Positions 44,386 through 55,723 of a stretch of 64,000 nucleotides of DNA are shown here, one piece after another. Within the stretch, counting starts at the first letter, position 1. Every line of letters begins with the position of its first letter. The notes under the pieces were generated by a model. The model searched no databases, was not told the DNA's origin, and saw nothing but the letters and a program-made list of their open reading frames with translations. The DNA lies in contig CM061235.1 in assembly GCA_030848705.1 (NCBI GenBank), positions 135,167,228 to 135,231,227 on the forward strand, written 5' to 3'. Made by a program: the position numbers and the translations under genes. The stretch comes from Heracleum sosnowskyi (Eukaryota > Streptophyta > Magnoliopsida > Apiales > Apiaceae).

Positions 44386-46231
44386 ATGGCCGATCGAGCT
44401 TCCCAACGCCTCCAAAAGATGAATTCCGCTTCAAAAAGAGGTACCCCCATTCCTATTCGTTCAAAATACATGTCTTTGCATGATATGATTAATGAACGTG
44501 GGGATGAATACCCGTCAGTGTCTGCTTTAGATTCGTATGATTGTAGCAATAGATTCCATGAAGTAGATATGATAAAAGATTATAATAAGATGTATAGGGT
44601 AAAGGCCCCCTTAAAGCTTGTTCCTGCCGGCCCCGGTGACCGTTCTTGTCACTGGCGGTCAAATGCTTTGTGTATTTATAGGGATGCCATAGTTGCTGGC
44701 CTTAGGTTCCCTTTTCACGAGTTTATTCCTAGACTTTTGGCAGATGTCCAAGTCAACCCTTGCCAATTACCTCCAAATGCCTGGAGGATAATTAATTGTT
44801 TCATGGTTTTATGCCTTCGTAAAAACTTTCCTCTTTCTGTACCTTTGTTTAGAAAGATCTTTCAGTTTAAGAATAGCTCAGCCAACAACTTGGGTTGGGT
44901 GTATATAACCCATAGGGTAGGCTTCCTTTTCATTTTTCACCCCAAATCAATCCCAGATAATAACCCCAAATGGAAAAATGAGTTCATGTATCTTGTATGG
45001 GAAGGAGGGGACTGGGGAACCCTGTTCCGTACATCTTTTGGGAGAGTTTCTGATGGTAGTCCCGGTAACATTGTCTTGAATGAGGAGGAGCTCCATGCCT
45101 ACTCAGAGCTCATTAAGGATAATGGGACTACCGTGGCTTGGGAGTTACTGGACGAGTTCGTCCTCAAGTCCGTTGGGCTCTCTACTGTTCATGATAAGGG
45201 TATTTTTGCTTATCCCTTTTCATTATGCCTATTTTTATTTCTTTGTGATTTTCTGTTAACCATTTTCCGGCTTTTCTTGTAGCTGCGGCCTTTATCAACA
45301 AGACCAATGAGCCCAAGGATGTAGAGACATCCAGGATGAAAAGGGCTAGGATCGGGGATGATCCCAGGGGGAAAGCCAGTGCTCCCAGCTTCTTGATCCC
45401 TTCTGTGGATGAGGTGGACATTCCTGTGTCTGCCAAGTCCTCAGTGTGGCGCCCCAACTGGGGTATCAGGAAGGACACCATTACTGGGGTGTCCAAACAT
45501 GCTGTGGACTGGTCGTACCACTCTCTTACCCCTTGTGATTACAAGGACTTCGTTGCAGATTCCACCCTTGAGGGTGCTGAGCATCTTGGGGCTCAAGCTA
45601 TTGCTGCGGTAATTTTCTTTACCTTAGCTATTTCTTTGAAGTTTCTGCTTATATTTTCCTAACTTTTATCTTTTGGCAGACCAATGCCAACTTTCAGGGG
45701 GTATTGTTCCAAGCTAAGGCTTGGCGTACCTCCTCTGAGGCCAACAGAGTCAAGCTGGAGAGGTCCGAGGAGGAGGTGAAGTCTCTTAAGGAGACTCTTG
45801 CCAGGAGGGAGAAGGAGCTTGCTGACGCTCAGGCTGATATTGTTGAGCTGAGGAAAGGCAAGGATGATTGCATTGATGAGTACCTTGACTCTCAGGAGTA
45901 CAAGGACTTGATCGAGAAGCATGACGAGGTCCTTTTCCTAGTTCAGCATACTTCAGGATGGGAGGATGCTGTTCAGGCTATCTTGGCCAAGCATCCTGGA
46001 GTCTTTGATGCTGATGATTTTCATGCTCCTCACCCTCCTACTCCCTTGGAGCGTATTTTGGCTGGAGTTGACGATATGGAGGAAGATGCTAGGATTTTAG
46101 TTCCAGAGCATTCATCACCCCTCAGTGATGCTTCTGCTGATGATGCTGAGGATGCTGGTAAGCATTCTTCCAGCTCTAGTTCAGGGGAGGAGACAGATGC
46201 GGGAGTCAAGGATGGTGACGCGCAGCCGTAG
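44386..46231 (+). CDS. Spliced antisense gene of gypsy element 2 (Transposase_28-like)
   Basis: Three exons, 44386-45199, 45283-45608 and 45680-46231, with GT-AG introns (45200-45282 and 45609-45679), encoding 563 aa. The start ATG opens MADRASQRLQKMNS. The first exon holds the domain known as putative plant gypsy-type transposon protein (PF04195): FPFHEFIPRLLADVQVNPCQLPPNAWR and LGWVYITHR regions, about residues 110-230. Exon 3 begins with a long coiled coil (about 390-445, SEEEVKSLKETLARREKELADA) and ends with an acidic, serine-rich tail (DDAEDAGKHSSSSSSGEE). It is transcribed against gag-pol from its own promoter region. Its function is unknown; similar antisense genes are known in Grande/Retand-type elements. 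Confidence 0.88.
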
Positions 46232-46559
46232 TTTGTAGTTTACTTATGGCCATTCATGGCTTTGTATTTTCTTTCTATGTATTTCCAGCCTTTGGGCTTA
46301 ACTTAAACTTTTGTAAGTTTAGTTTTATTTATATTTTGTGGCCATTCATGGCTTGTGTTGTTTTCTTGCCTTTTGCACGTTTAGTTAGCATTTTGTACAT
46401 ATCTATCAGTATGTAATGCATTCAAAACATGATGAATAGGAGTATATAATTCATAACTTTGAAGAATGGGCTCAACCCTTACATAATACCCAAGTTTTAA
46501 AAACTTGGTTTGGTTTTATCAAACCTTATTTCTAGTAGTGAATCCTCTTAGGAAACACC

Positions 46560-49500
46560 TTAAACATAATAAACTTTCAAGTTGGAGGCATGCCAAGTTC
46601 TTGGCACCTCATGCCCTTCAAGGGTTTCTAGCTTGTAGGAGCCTCGACCAAATACGTTTTTGACGCGATATGGTCCTTCCCAATTTGGGGCCAACTTCCC
46701 TTTTTGTCCAACTCCGGATGCTTCAATCTTTCTGAGAACCAAGTCTCCTTGACGAAAGAACCTTTCTTTAACCCTTAGGTTGTAGTAGAAAGAGGCTTTC
46801 TTTTGATGTTCAACTATCTTGGCGTTTGCTTCATCTCTAACTTCATCAATTAGATCCAAAGCTAGCCTCAAGCCTTCTTCATTCTCTTCTGGTTCATAAG
46901 CCTCAACTCTTGGGGAGGTGTGAGTAATTTCCACTGGGACCACTGCCTCTGCTCCATAAGCCAATAGGAACGGAGTTGCCCCGGTGGTGACTTTGCAAGT
47001 AGTACGATATGCCCAAAGTATAGGGAGTAATTCGTCTACCCAAGTGTTTCTGGAGCGTTCAACTCTTTTCTTTAGTCCATCCAGGATAATTCGATTTGCA
47101 ACCTCAGCTTGCCCATTTGCTTGAGGATGGGCAACAGAAGTGAAGCGCAACTTGATATCGTTCTCATCACAATACTTCTTAAACTCATCGTTGTTAAACT
47201 GAGTTCCATTGTCCGTGACCATGACTCGTGGAATTCCATATCTGCATATCACATTTTCCCAGAAGAATTGCATCACTTGCTTGGTGGTTATCTTGGCTAA
47301 TGGCTTAGCCTCAATCCACTTGGTGAAATAATCAATTGCTACTATCAAGAACTTTCTTTGAGCACTTGCCATAGGAAATGGCCCGAGTATATCCATTCCC
47401 CACATAGCAAAGGGGATAGGTGAGTTAATGGATGTCATCATCTCTGGTGGTTGCCTAACCACTGGTGCATGTTTCTGGCACCGTTCACATTTCTTGACGT
47501 AGCTTTTAGCATCAGCAAGTATGCTTGGCCAATAGAAACCTAGACGAGTGACTTTATGAGCCAGGGCTCTGCCCCCCAAGTGTTGCCCACAAATCCCTTC
47601 ATGCACTTCCTTTAGGGCCAATTCTGCCTCTTGAGGTCTCAAGCACTTTAAGTACGGAATAACAAAAGATTTCTTGTATAGGATTCCCTCAATTAGGGCA
47701 TACCTTAGTGCTCTGACGTATAGCTTTCGTGCTTCTGAAGTGTCGTTGGGTAGCCACCCAGTTTCCAGATGAGCTTTGATGGGATCAATCCAACAACTGG
47801 TGATACCAATGGGGGCTACCAACTTTCCATTGATGCTTGGGGTCTTCAAGACTTGGAAGTATACACTCCCGGCATAGTTTTCAATTTCAGAAGAGGCAAA
47901 CTTAGACAAGGCATCAGCCTTCATATTTTCCTCCCTTGGAATGTGCTCCACATAGCATTCATCGAACTGAGTCATAATGGCCTTGACAAGTTTTAAGTAC
48001 TTGGCCATGACTTCATCTCTGGCCTCAAACTCCCCATTTACTTGGGAAACCACTAGCCTCGAGTCTCCACATACTTTCAGAGTTTTGACTCTCAAGGCTC
48101 CAGCCAGCCCTAAACCAGCTATCAGAGCTTCATATTCAGCTTCGTTGTTTGTCGTTGGGAAGTCCAGTTTTAGTGCGTATTCTATGAGGAATCCATCAGG
48201 ACTTTGTAGCACTAAACCGGCTCCACTTGATTTTGTTTTTGATGCTCCATCAAAATAGAGCACCCAACATTCTTTGAAGGTCATTTCCTCATCTTTCTTA
48301 TCTTCCATAGTTACTTCCTGCCCCCCGACTTCTTGGTTGTCAATGGTGCATTCAACCATGAAGTCAGTAAGTGCCTGAGCTTTTATGGCCGTTCGAGGCT
48401 TAAACTTGATGTCGAATTCGCCCAATTCAATGGCCCATTTGATCAATCTTCCACTAACTTGAGGGCTATGCAAGATGTTTCTTAGAGGTTGATCAGTCAA
48501 GACCTCTATCTTGTGAGCCTGGAAGTAGGGGCGTAGCTTTCTTGAGGCCATTATCAAGGCTAAGGCAAACTTCTCAACCATTGAGTAGTTTATTTCTGCC
48601 CCATGTAGAATCTTGCTCACATAGTAGATGGGTTTCTGAACCTTTACTTCTTCCTTTACCAAAACAGCTCCAAGGGCTGTGTTGGAAACCGCCAAGTATA
48701 AATAGAGAATTTCTCCTAGCTTGGGTTTTGCCAACAGTGGTGCTTCAGCCATATATTTCTTCAGGGCCTCAAAGGCCTCTTGACTTTCAGTTGTCCATTC
48801 AAAATTCTTCACTTTTTTGAGTGCTTTGAAGAAGGGTAAACACTTCTCTCCAGACTTGGAGATGAATCTTCCCAAAGCAGCCACTCTTCCCGTCAGTTTC
48901 TGGACATCCTTGACAGTCTTTGGTGGTTCCATGTCTAGAATCGCTTTGATTTTGTCGGGATTAGCCTCGATTCCTCTCTTGGAAACCATCAGGCCTAAAA
49001 ACTTTCCCGAGCCTACACCAAAGGCACACTTAGTTGGATTCAACATCATCTTGTGGTGCCTTAGCACTTCAAATGCCTCTCGGAGGTGCTTAATGTGATC
49101 GGCCTTATCGAGACTCTTGACTAACATGTCATCTACGTAGACCTCCATGGTTTTTCCAATCAGGTGCTCAAAGATTTTGTTCACCAACCTTTGATAGGTT
49201 GCTCCAGCATTCTTAAGCCCAAAAGCCATGACTAAGAAACAGAAGACACCAAAGTCAGTGATGAACGACACTTTGGCGATGTCATCTTTGTGCATCTTGA
49301 TTTGATTATATCCGCTGAAGCCATCCATGAAACTTAGCATCTCATGCCCAGCAGTGGCATCTATCAAGGCGTCAATTCTAGGTAAGGGGAAACAATCCTT
49401 AGGACATGCATCATTCAAGTCGGTGAAGTCGACGCACATTCTCCACTTCCCGTTAGCTTTTTTGACCATCACAGGGTTAGCTAACCATTCTGGGAATTGG

Positions 49501-52244
49501 ATTTCTTCAATAAACCCAGCTTCTAAAAGCTTATTCACTTCTTGCTTAATGGCTTCAAGCCTCTCTGGAGCAAAACTTCTTTTCTTTTGTTTCACTGCCT
49601 TCCTTTCTGGATCCACATTCAATTTGTGAGATATTAGTTGGGGATCAATCCCTGGAATGTCAGCCGCTGTCCAAGCAAAAACGTCATTGTTCTCTTGAAG
49701 AAAAGATGCGAGTTTGCCTTTCAATGGTTCGGGCAGTAGTGCCCCAACATAAGTCACATTTTCTGGTTCATCCGGGACTAAGGGAATTGGGATTAAATCC
49801 TCAGCTGGTTTCCCTCTTCGGTCCTCATTGTCACTAGTGTCCATATCTTCAATGGGAAGAACCTGCCCCCCAACTCCATCAGGCCTCAACGCGGCTACAT
49901 AACAGCTTCTAGCCATCTTTTGGTCTCCTCGTTCTTCACCAATCCCATTCCTCGTTGGGAATTTGATTTTTAGATGATAAGATGAGGCAACAGCCTTGAA
50001 CGCATGAAGACCAGTCCTTCCGAGGATTGCATTGTAGGTTGAAGTCGCTTTTATGACTATGAAGTTCAACATCTGAGTAGACGTATTCGTTCCTTGCCCC
50101 ATGGTCATTGGGAGTTGGATAGTGCCTTCCACCTTTGATTCTACTCCATTGAACCCATATATGGGCATATTAGAGGGTGTCAACTGAGAATCAGTGTAAC
50201 CCATCTTGATGAAGGCATCGTGGAACAAGATATCCACTGAAGCTCCATTATCAACCAAGACTCTTTTTGTTTCGGAGTTGCCTATCACAGGTATTATGAC
50301 AAGAGGATCATCATGGGGGAACTTCACCCCTTCCAAGTCTGAATCGTCAAAACCTATTGACACTTCTGTCCTGGCACGTTTCGGTGCTTCTCCAACCACA
50401 GTCATTACCTCTCGGGCATAAGCCTTTCTTGAGTTTCGGGAGGATCCAGCAGCAGTTGGCCCTCCGAATATCATGTTGATCACCGGCCCTCGGGGCTTGG
50501 GATTTCGATCTTGATCATTGTCCCTTCTATCATAATCCTTTCTTTCATAGTTCCCCCTCTGGCTCCCTTGGCTTCCATCCTTAGTGAACTTGCTGAGTTT
50601 TCCCCTTCGTATTAGAAACTCGATCTCATCTTTCAGTTGCCTACAATCGTCGGTGTCATGACCAACTTCTTTGTGGAACCGACAAAACTGATTTTGGTTC
50701 CGTTTGGACAAATCAGCCCTCATTGGCTTTGGCCATTTGATATCTTCTTCCTTGGCTATCTCCATCAGAATTTGACTCCTGGGAGTATTCAATCTTGCAT
50801 ACTCCGTGAACTTTGGCCCAAAGTTATTTCTCTTGGGTGGAGAGTCAGAATTCTTTGATGTTCGGGGAAACTTTTCCTTGACGTCGTACTCCTGAGTTTC
50901 TTTTCTTTTCTTTGAGTTTCCACCGTCGCCAGCGGTGGGTTCATACTTTCTCATGCTTTCCTCAGCTTTGATGTACTTTCCGGCTCTATCTTGGAGCTTC
51001 AACATGCTCTCTGGTGGATGTTTAGCCAACGACCTCCTGAAGTGGTCATCAGTGGTTCCTTGTTGCAGGGCTATCATAGCCACTTTGTCGTCTAAGTCCG
51101 GGACTTTCAAAGCCTCTCGAGTGAATCGATTAATGTAGTCCCTTAGGGCTTCATTCTTTCCTTGACGTATTGCCATGAGTGATGCAGAACTTTTCTCATG
51201 CACCCTTCCACTAATGAACTGATTGATGAAAGCCTTGCTTAGCTCCTTAAAGGACCCAATAGAGTTGGGAGGTAGACGGCTGTACCAACGTTGAGCCATA
51301 CCTGCAAGAGTTTGGGGAAACGCCCTACACTTGACCGCATCGTTGGCTGGCTGCAACAGCAGTGCATTGGAGAATGTCCTTACATGATTCGCGGGATCTC
51401 CCGTTCCATCATAGGCTTTGATCGAAGGCATCTTGAACTTTCTGGATATAGCCGTTTTCATGATGTCTTGAGTAAACGGTGGTGTAGGATCATCAGTATC
51501 TCCTAGGGGCAACAGATTACTAGGATCACCCCTTGGGGCTTCAGCCCTCTTGGTCCTTCTTGGTGGATCCAAGTTGATTATCGGGATTCCTTCAGTCGTT
51601 CGGCCCCGAGTTTGAGCGGCCTCTTCTTCAGCAAGGAGTTTTTTGAGCCTTGCAGTCTCTGCCTCATGGGCTGCAAGCTTCTCCCTAGTAGTTTGGGGTG
51701 GCTCCCGATTTGTCTGTGAAGAACGTCTCCTCCTTGGGGCGACATCCTCCCCAGTTGTATAACCCTCATCCTCAGTGTATGGGCCAGAGTAATCTTGAAT
51801 GAGAGGGGTCTGACGAGTTTGTTGATTTTGGGGTCCCAGACCTTGAATATAAGGAGGCACATATGCCTCATGGTAGATTGGATTAGTTCCACTACCGCCC
51901 GCCATGGGTCGAGGGGGCATGCCATAGCTTGGCATCCCCAAAGTCTGATTCGCGTATTGAGGGAGATCAGTAGTATGGAGTTGAAGGCTCCTTGGTGCAC
52001 TCATGAGCAGCGGGGAGGTCGTGATTGGTTGCTGGTGAATGGTCTCTTGTGGATTAGATCCATGAATGACCATCTGCAGGGGATTCGTTCCTTCAACCGA
52101 AATCAGGATTTCCGGTCCTTGAGTACTGGTGGGGATATTCGCCCCTTGTGTGCCGGTAGTCGGCGGTGGCTGATCAGCCTCAGAGGTGAGGGGGCGATCG
52201 TCGGGAGTCTGAGTATCCCGAGCTGTTCTTCGTGTGTTTGCCAT
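46560..52244 (-). CDS. Gag-Pol polyprotein of gypsy element 2 (1894 aa), intact
   Basis: Start ATG at 52244 (MANTRRTARDTQ), 30 bp after the 5' LTR and primer site. In order: Gag capsid core (about 275-430); knuckle-like CRFHKEVGHDTDDC (about 522-535); aspartic protease with VDNGAS (about 665); RT (about 895-1100; DFTDLNDACPKDCFPLP and catalytic YVDD about 1037); RNase H (about 1145-1300). A second archaeal-type RNase H follows (about 1328-1450; VLYFDGASK, NNEAEYEAL). Integrase has a HHCC finger (about 1555-1592, ending CERCQKH) and the D, D, 35, E triad (GMDILGPF, VTDNGTQF, QAEVANR; about 1619-1715). Its C-terminal part ends PRTWHASNLKVYYV. No stop or shift interrupts it, unlike the copies at 15264-17789 and 61812-64000. 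It is the likely source of RT and integrase for the defective copy. Confidence 0.97.
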   Translation of the reverse strand: MANTRRTARDTQTPDDRPLTSEADQPPPTTGTQGANIPTSTQGPEILISVEGTNPLQMVIHGSNPQETIHQQPITTSPLLMSAPRSLQLHTTDLPQYANQTLGMPSYGMPPRPMAGGSGTNPIYHEAYVPPYIQGLGPQNQQTRQTPLIQDYSGPYTEDEGYTTGEDVAPRRRRSSQTNREPPQTTREKLAAHEAETARLKKLLAEEEAAQTRGRTTEGIPIINLDPPRRTKRAEAPRGDPSNLLPLGDTDDPTPPFTQDIMKTAISRKFKMPSIKAYDGTGDPANHVRTFSNALLLQPANDAVKCRAFPQTLAGMAQRWYSRLPPNSIGSFKELSKAFINQFISGRVHEKSSASLMAIRQGKNEALRDYINRFTREALKVPDLDDKVAMIALQQGTTDDHFRRSLAKHPPESMLKLQDRAGKYIKAEESMRKYEPTAGDGGNSKKRKETQEYDVKEKFPRTSKNSDSPPKRNNFGPKFTEYARLNTPRSQILMEIAKEEDIKWPKPMRADLSKRNQNQFCRFHKEVGHDTDDCRQLKDEIEFLIRRGKLSKFTKDGSQGSQRGNYERKDYDRRDNDQDRNPKPRGPVINMIFGGPTAAGSSRNSRKAYAREVMTVVGEAPKRARTEVSIGFDDSDLEGVKFPHDDPLVIIPVIGNSETKRVLVDNGASVDILFHDAFIKMGYTDSQLTPSNMPIYGFNGVESKVEGTIQLPMTMGQGTNTSTQMLNFIVIKATSTYNAILGRTGLHAFKAVASSYHLKIKFPTRNGIGEERGDQKMARSCYVAALRPDGVGGQVLPIEDMDTSDNEDRRGKPAEDLIPIPLVPDEPENVTYVGALLPEPLKGKLASFLQENNDVFAWTAADIPGIDPQLISHKLNVDPERKAVKQKKRSFAPERLEAIKQEVNKLLEAGFIEEIQFPEWLANPVMVKKANGKWRMCVDFTDLNDACPKDCFPLPRIDALIDATAGHEMLSFMDGFSGYNQIKMHKDDIAKVSFITDFGVFCFLVMAFGLKNAGATYQRLVNKIFEHLIGKTMEVYVDDMLVKSLDKADHIKHLREAFEVLRHHKMMLNPTKCAFGVGSGKFLGLMVSKRGIEANPDKIKAILDMEPPKTVKDVQKLTGRVAALGRFISKSGEKCLPFFKALKKVKNFEWTTESQEAFEALKKYMAEAPLLAKPKLGEILYLYLAVSNTALGAVLVKEEVKVQKPIYYVSKILHGAEINYSMVEKFALALIMASRKLRPYFQAHKIEVLTDQPLRNILHSPQVSGRLIKWAIELGEFDIKFKPRTAIKAQALTDFMVECTIDNQEVGGQEVTMEDKKDEEMTFKECWVLYFDGASKTKSSGAGLVLQSPDGFLIEYALKLDFPTTNNEAEYEALIAGLGLAGALRVKTLKVCGDSRLVVSQVNGEFEARDEVMAKYLKLVKAIMTQFDECYVEHIPREENMKADALSKFASSEIENYAGSVYFQVLKTPSINGKLVAPIGITSCWIDPIKAHLETGWLPNDTSEARKLYVRALRYALIEGILYKKSFVIPYLKCLRPQEAELALKEVHEGICGQHLGGRALAHKVTRLGFYWPSILADAKSYVKKCERCQKHAPVVRQPPEMMTSINSPIPFAMWGMDILGPFPMASAQRKFLIVAIDYFTKWIEAKPLAKITTKQVMQFFWENVICRYGIPRVMVTDNGTQFNNDEFKKYCDENDIKLRFTSVAHPQANGQAEVANRIILDGLKKRVERSRNTWVDELLPILWAYRTTCKVTTGATPFLLAYGAEAVVPVEITHTSPRVEAYEPEENEEGLRLALDLIDEVRDEANAKIVEHQKKASFYYNLRVKERFFRQGDLVLRKIEASGVGQKGKLAPNWEGPYRVKNVFGRGSYKLETLEGHEVPRTWHASNLKVYYV

Positions 52245-52260
52245 GGTTGATGTTGTCTTC

Positions 52261-52275
52261 CCACAGACGGCGCCA
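52261..52275 (-). other. Primer binding site of gypsy element 2
   Basis: TGGCGCCGTCTGTGG on the minus strand, two bases after the 5' LTR. Confidence 0.8.
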
Positions 52276-52277
52276 AA

Positions 52278-52781
52278 TGTTATGAATTAAAAAACGTGCT
52301 TTGTGAATTTAATGCTAGGTTTAATGAGCTTCGAGCTTTAATGGCTGCACTCGTGTATCCGGACTAAATTGGTCCTCACAAGATGCCTACGTATCTCAAT
52401 TAATGTTGAGAATCAAGCCAAAGACGTAGTTCTGATTGTAGGATCAGGGACCTTATATAGGCGTCTGGAGCCTAGTATTTATGGTATGTTTGGGAGACTT
52501 AGCGGATAAGTCTTCTTTTTGATATTGGATAAGTATTGTATTTCTTGCTGAAGAATTCGTTTCCTTGTTGATAAAAGTTATGACTCATTAATTGCCTTTA
52601 ATTGGGATTCTGGATCCTTCTTTGACCAATTTGTCATAATTTGGACTCTTTTTATGAGCTATATATTTTCCCTATTCATTAATTACGAAATTAATGAATA
52701 ATTAGGGTATTGGGCTTTAAATATCGGCCTTTTGTTTGACCAGTCAATTATATTTCTATAATTACTTTTCTGACCATATCA
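52278..52781 (-). repeat. 5' LTR of gypsy element 2
   Basis: 504 bp, partner of 42638-43141. Followed by TSD ATGTT at 52782-52786. Confidence 0.95.
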
Positions 52782-53517
52782 ATGTTTTAATTAAAAAAAA
52801 ATAATTGCCTGTAATATTTATAGGAGTGTTTCAAATTATATTAAATTGCATTTGTTAAAAAATACGTTGGCGTGTTAAAATAGGTAAACTTTTTTAAATA
52901 ATTAAAGGCATTAAAATATATTTTAAAATAAATAAGTAAGGTTGCACCTGATATTTTTGGAAAAAAAAGATTTTAGTGAGAGCAAATATAATATGTAATA
53001 TGTTTTAATTTAAATATAATTATCCATGATATTTTTGGAAAAATAGTATTTTTTATTAGAAAAAATTATTTTATTTATAAAAGGCAAATAATAAGGACAA
53101 ATAGAAAAGCTAACATATTTTAATTTAAAAAAATAATTGATCGTGATTTTTAGAAGTGTTTTAATTATATTAATTGTCTTTGTTAAAAAAATACGCTGGC
53201 ATGTTAAAATAGGTAAGCTTTTTTAAATTATTAAAATCATTAAAATAAGTTTTAAAATAAATAAGTAACGGTTGCACCTGATATTTTTGGAAAATAGAAA
53301 TTTTAGTGAGAACAAATATAAAATGTAATATATTTTGATTTAAAAATTATTTCCCGTAATATTTTTGGAAGTAATAGATTTTGTTAGAAAAAAGTGTTTT
53401 AATTGTAAAAGACAATCATTTAGTTATTATTTTTATATTATTTTATTATTTATTAAATAGAATAAATGACCGAAAACCAAAACTTTCAATGTTTCGGCTT
53501 TAATAATATAGTATAGA
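52782..53517 (-). mobile_element. Helitron remainder after gypsy element 2
   Basis: Continues the Helitron broken at 42637. On the minus strand its 5' end is TCTATACTATATTATTAAAG followed by CCGAAACATTGAAAG. With 42396-42637 it makes a copy of about 970 bp, non-autonomous. Confidence 0.65.
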
Positions 53518-54572
53518 TGGATGTTTGGATAAATTTACCTATAAGTTAGTTAGGAGTTTGCTAAATTAAATTTGAAAAAATAATTATTAAATATAATGAT
53601 TTCAACACTTGTATTTTAAATTAAAAAAATATTTAAAAACATAAAAATATAAATATAAATTATTAAAAAACAAAGAAATCAAGTTAACCTGGAGAAAGTA
53701 AAGTCGTCTTTGTTCATTGCTGTGCTTACACACTAGGCTGCCAATCGTAGTTCCCAGAACGGGTCAACTCTTCAGAGTCAATGGTCTTTGTATTTTTAGT
53801 GTACATTTAGTTGATTAATTAGTTGCCGGAAAAAAGAAATGATAACCATCATCAACAATTGTTGTCGGTTACACGCTTACGTGGCTACAGATCTTGTAGT
53901 ACTTTGCCAAATTTGGCCAATGAAACCACGCCAAGAAGAATGAATGGTTGGAGAATGAGAGGTCTATTTTGATCTGATTATCAATCTATAATATTATAGT
54001 GTCGGTTAAATTATTTGTAGATTAAATAATGCAAATGATTTTGAAAACCACTGAACCCAATGAATCTTATGTCCTAATCTTCAATACAATGAATCTTATG
54101 TCCTAATCTTCAATAATTGTCACCTAAATTTTTAAATGCATGTACTTTTCTTATTAACTAAAGTTTTCAAATTTGAAATTCAGAGCATCTTATTGCGCTT
54201 TTCTTTTAATATTACTACTAGAAAGAAAACTTTTTCGAGAAATTTAAGATTACATTAGAAATTCAATTGTTTTTCCTGACAAAAGATACAGAGTATTTCT
54301 AGTAGTAGACTAGTAGCAGGAAACTAACTCAAGTCATTACATAATTTTATTAATACCAGATGGTAGAGGTTGCAGGTAGCTAACTGGAAATTGCAGTAGG
54401 GTGGATCAGAACACGTATATATTATTACAGTATTGTGCCTAGATCAAGATGTCTTATCACTATTTTGGTCACCCGAATGACTAATATTTGCAGTGGCAGC
54501 AAAACATGCGTGGCAGAGATCAGAACTTGGATTCATACCTCTAAACTATATTTGCTCAAGTAACCCAGGTAA
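53518..54572. repeat. Segment B, copy of segment A without its MITEs
   Basis: From about 53781 it parallels 4486-5780 in the same orientation. The Stowaway and hAT-like insertions of A are absent, leaving single TA and GGGTGGA sites. CAATGAATCTTATGTCCTAA is locally doubled near 54060-54100. No coding sequence. Confidence 0.8.
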
Positions 54573-54581
54573 TACTATCTT

Positions 54582-55714
54582 GAGTAAATAGCAGTTTGCA
54601 CCCCTTTACTTTGGGTGTTTTTTCGATTTGGTCCTGAAAAATGTTCTGTAGCAGAATGCACCCCTATGTTTAATTGTCGCTTCGATTTGCACCTCTTTGA
54701 CCAAATTCCGTTAATTTTGACTGTTAACCTTAACAGTCAGGGTTATTTGGGTAATTAGCCAAGATAATTTCCTATTTATTTAGATTTTAACAGTATTTAT
54801 ATGAATAATATTCATGGTGGATTTGTTCTTGATAATTGATAATTGGATTGTGTTTGTTACAGACTAACTCACTCTCTTCATCGCTCTCTTCCCCACTGCT
54901 CTCTGTCTCTCCCAGGACCCGCCGGAATTAATGGCGGAGTTGACCTCAACACCACCCCCTTCCATTGGTTTCTCCCCCCTTTTGCCCAATACAAAACCAA
55001 TTCATCAATTATAAAAACACACACACGCGCATACCATTCATCTGCACCAAAACCCCATCTCTTCATTCATTTATATATCTTTATCTTTAATCATTATACT
55101 CCCCCATCTCTTCGAAACTGATATGTAAATTATATAATTTGATGAGAATATGCGATGATAATGAGCTAGTTTGTGTGAGTTGTGCGTGTGTAGGAAGGGG
55201 AAATTGGGTATGATAACGAATTTTCATCTTTGGGTGGTCGGAAACGCGGCGGTGCCGCCGGCGGCGAGCCTTGGGCTCGATTTTTAGCCATTTTGATTGA
55301 TGTTTTGTTGGGTATTGATTGTGTTATGAATGTCTGTGATTTCCCGTAAGAAAATCGGGCATTTTAAAGGTCGTTTCAAACGATTTGGGCTCGCCGGCGG
55401 CGAGGCTATCGGCCGGATTCTGGAATTCTCCGGTTCCGGTGAGGTTGTTCGTCCGATTCCGGCGAGTTTTTTGATTAAGCCACCGTTTGATCCATTTGGT
55501 TAGTAAAGTATTTCATGAATAGTGTTTCTGAGAATTATTTTCCAATTTTACCCCTGCTCTAATTAACGGTGACAGTCAATATGGACGGAATTTGGTCAAA
55601 GGGGTGCAAATCGAAGCGACAATTAAATATAGGGGTGCATTCTGCTACAGAATATTATTCAGGACCAAATCGAAAAAACGTCCAAAGTAAAGGGGTGCAA
55701 ACTGCTATTTACTC
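54582..55714. mobile_element. Mutator-like element (MULE), non-autonomous, with captured core
   Basis: A 1133-bp insertion with long terminal inverted repeats (about 150 bp; outer ends GAGTAAATAGCAGTTTGCAC) and a 9-bp TSD, TACTATCTT, at 54573-54581 and 55715-55723. The uninterrupted site is present in segment A near 5777-5786 and again near 56780. Nine-bp duplication and long TIRs fit Mutator. There is no MURA transposase. Confidence 0.92.
54846..55500 (+). other. GC-richer core of the MULE, probable captured gene piece
   Basis: The core contains a pyrimidine-rich leader-like stretch (CTCTCTTCATCGCTCTCTTC), then a GCCGCCGGCGGCGAGCC block, and later CGGCCGGATTCTGG. It is far richer in GC than its surroundings. 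This looks like a 5' UTR/first-exon region taken from a host gene. I do not recognise the source, and the open frame at 54843-55121 is not convincingly coding. Confidence 0.45.
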
Positions 55715-55723
55715 TACTATCTT

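Larger units (their letters stand above)
42638..52781 (-). mobile_element. Full-length Tat-lineage Ty3/gypsy retrotransposon (10.1 kb)
   Basis: 504-bp LTRs (52278-52781 and 42638-43141) with TG...CA ends and TSD ATGTT (42633-42637 and 52782-52786). By eye the LTRs differ at about six sites, near 99 percent identity, so insertion is recent. The primer binding site is at 52261-52275 and the polypurine tract at 43142-43153. One uninterrupted Gag-Pol frame fills 46560-52244. A spliced gene on the opposite strand (44386-46231) lies between pol and the 3' LTR, next to palindromic tandem repeats. A second, archaeal-type RNase H domain and the antisense gene are traits of the Tat (Retand/Grande-like) lineage. 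It looks potentially autonomous. Confidence 0.96.

Noticed and set aside
54843..55121. Protein-coding gene inside the MULE
   Set aside because: It starts at TTG, is serine/histidine/proline-rich and leader-like, and no domain is recognisable.
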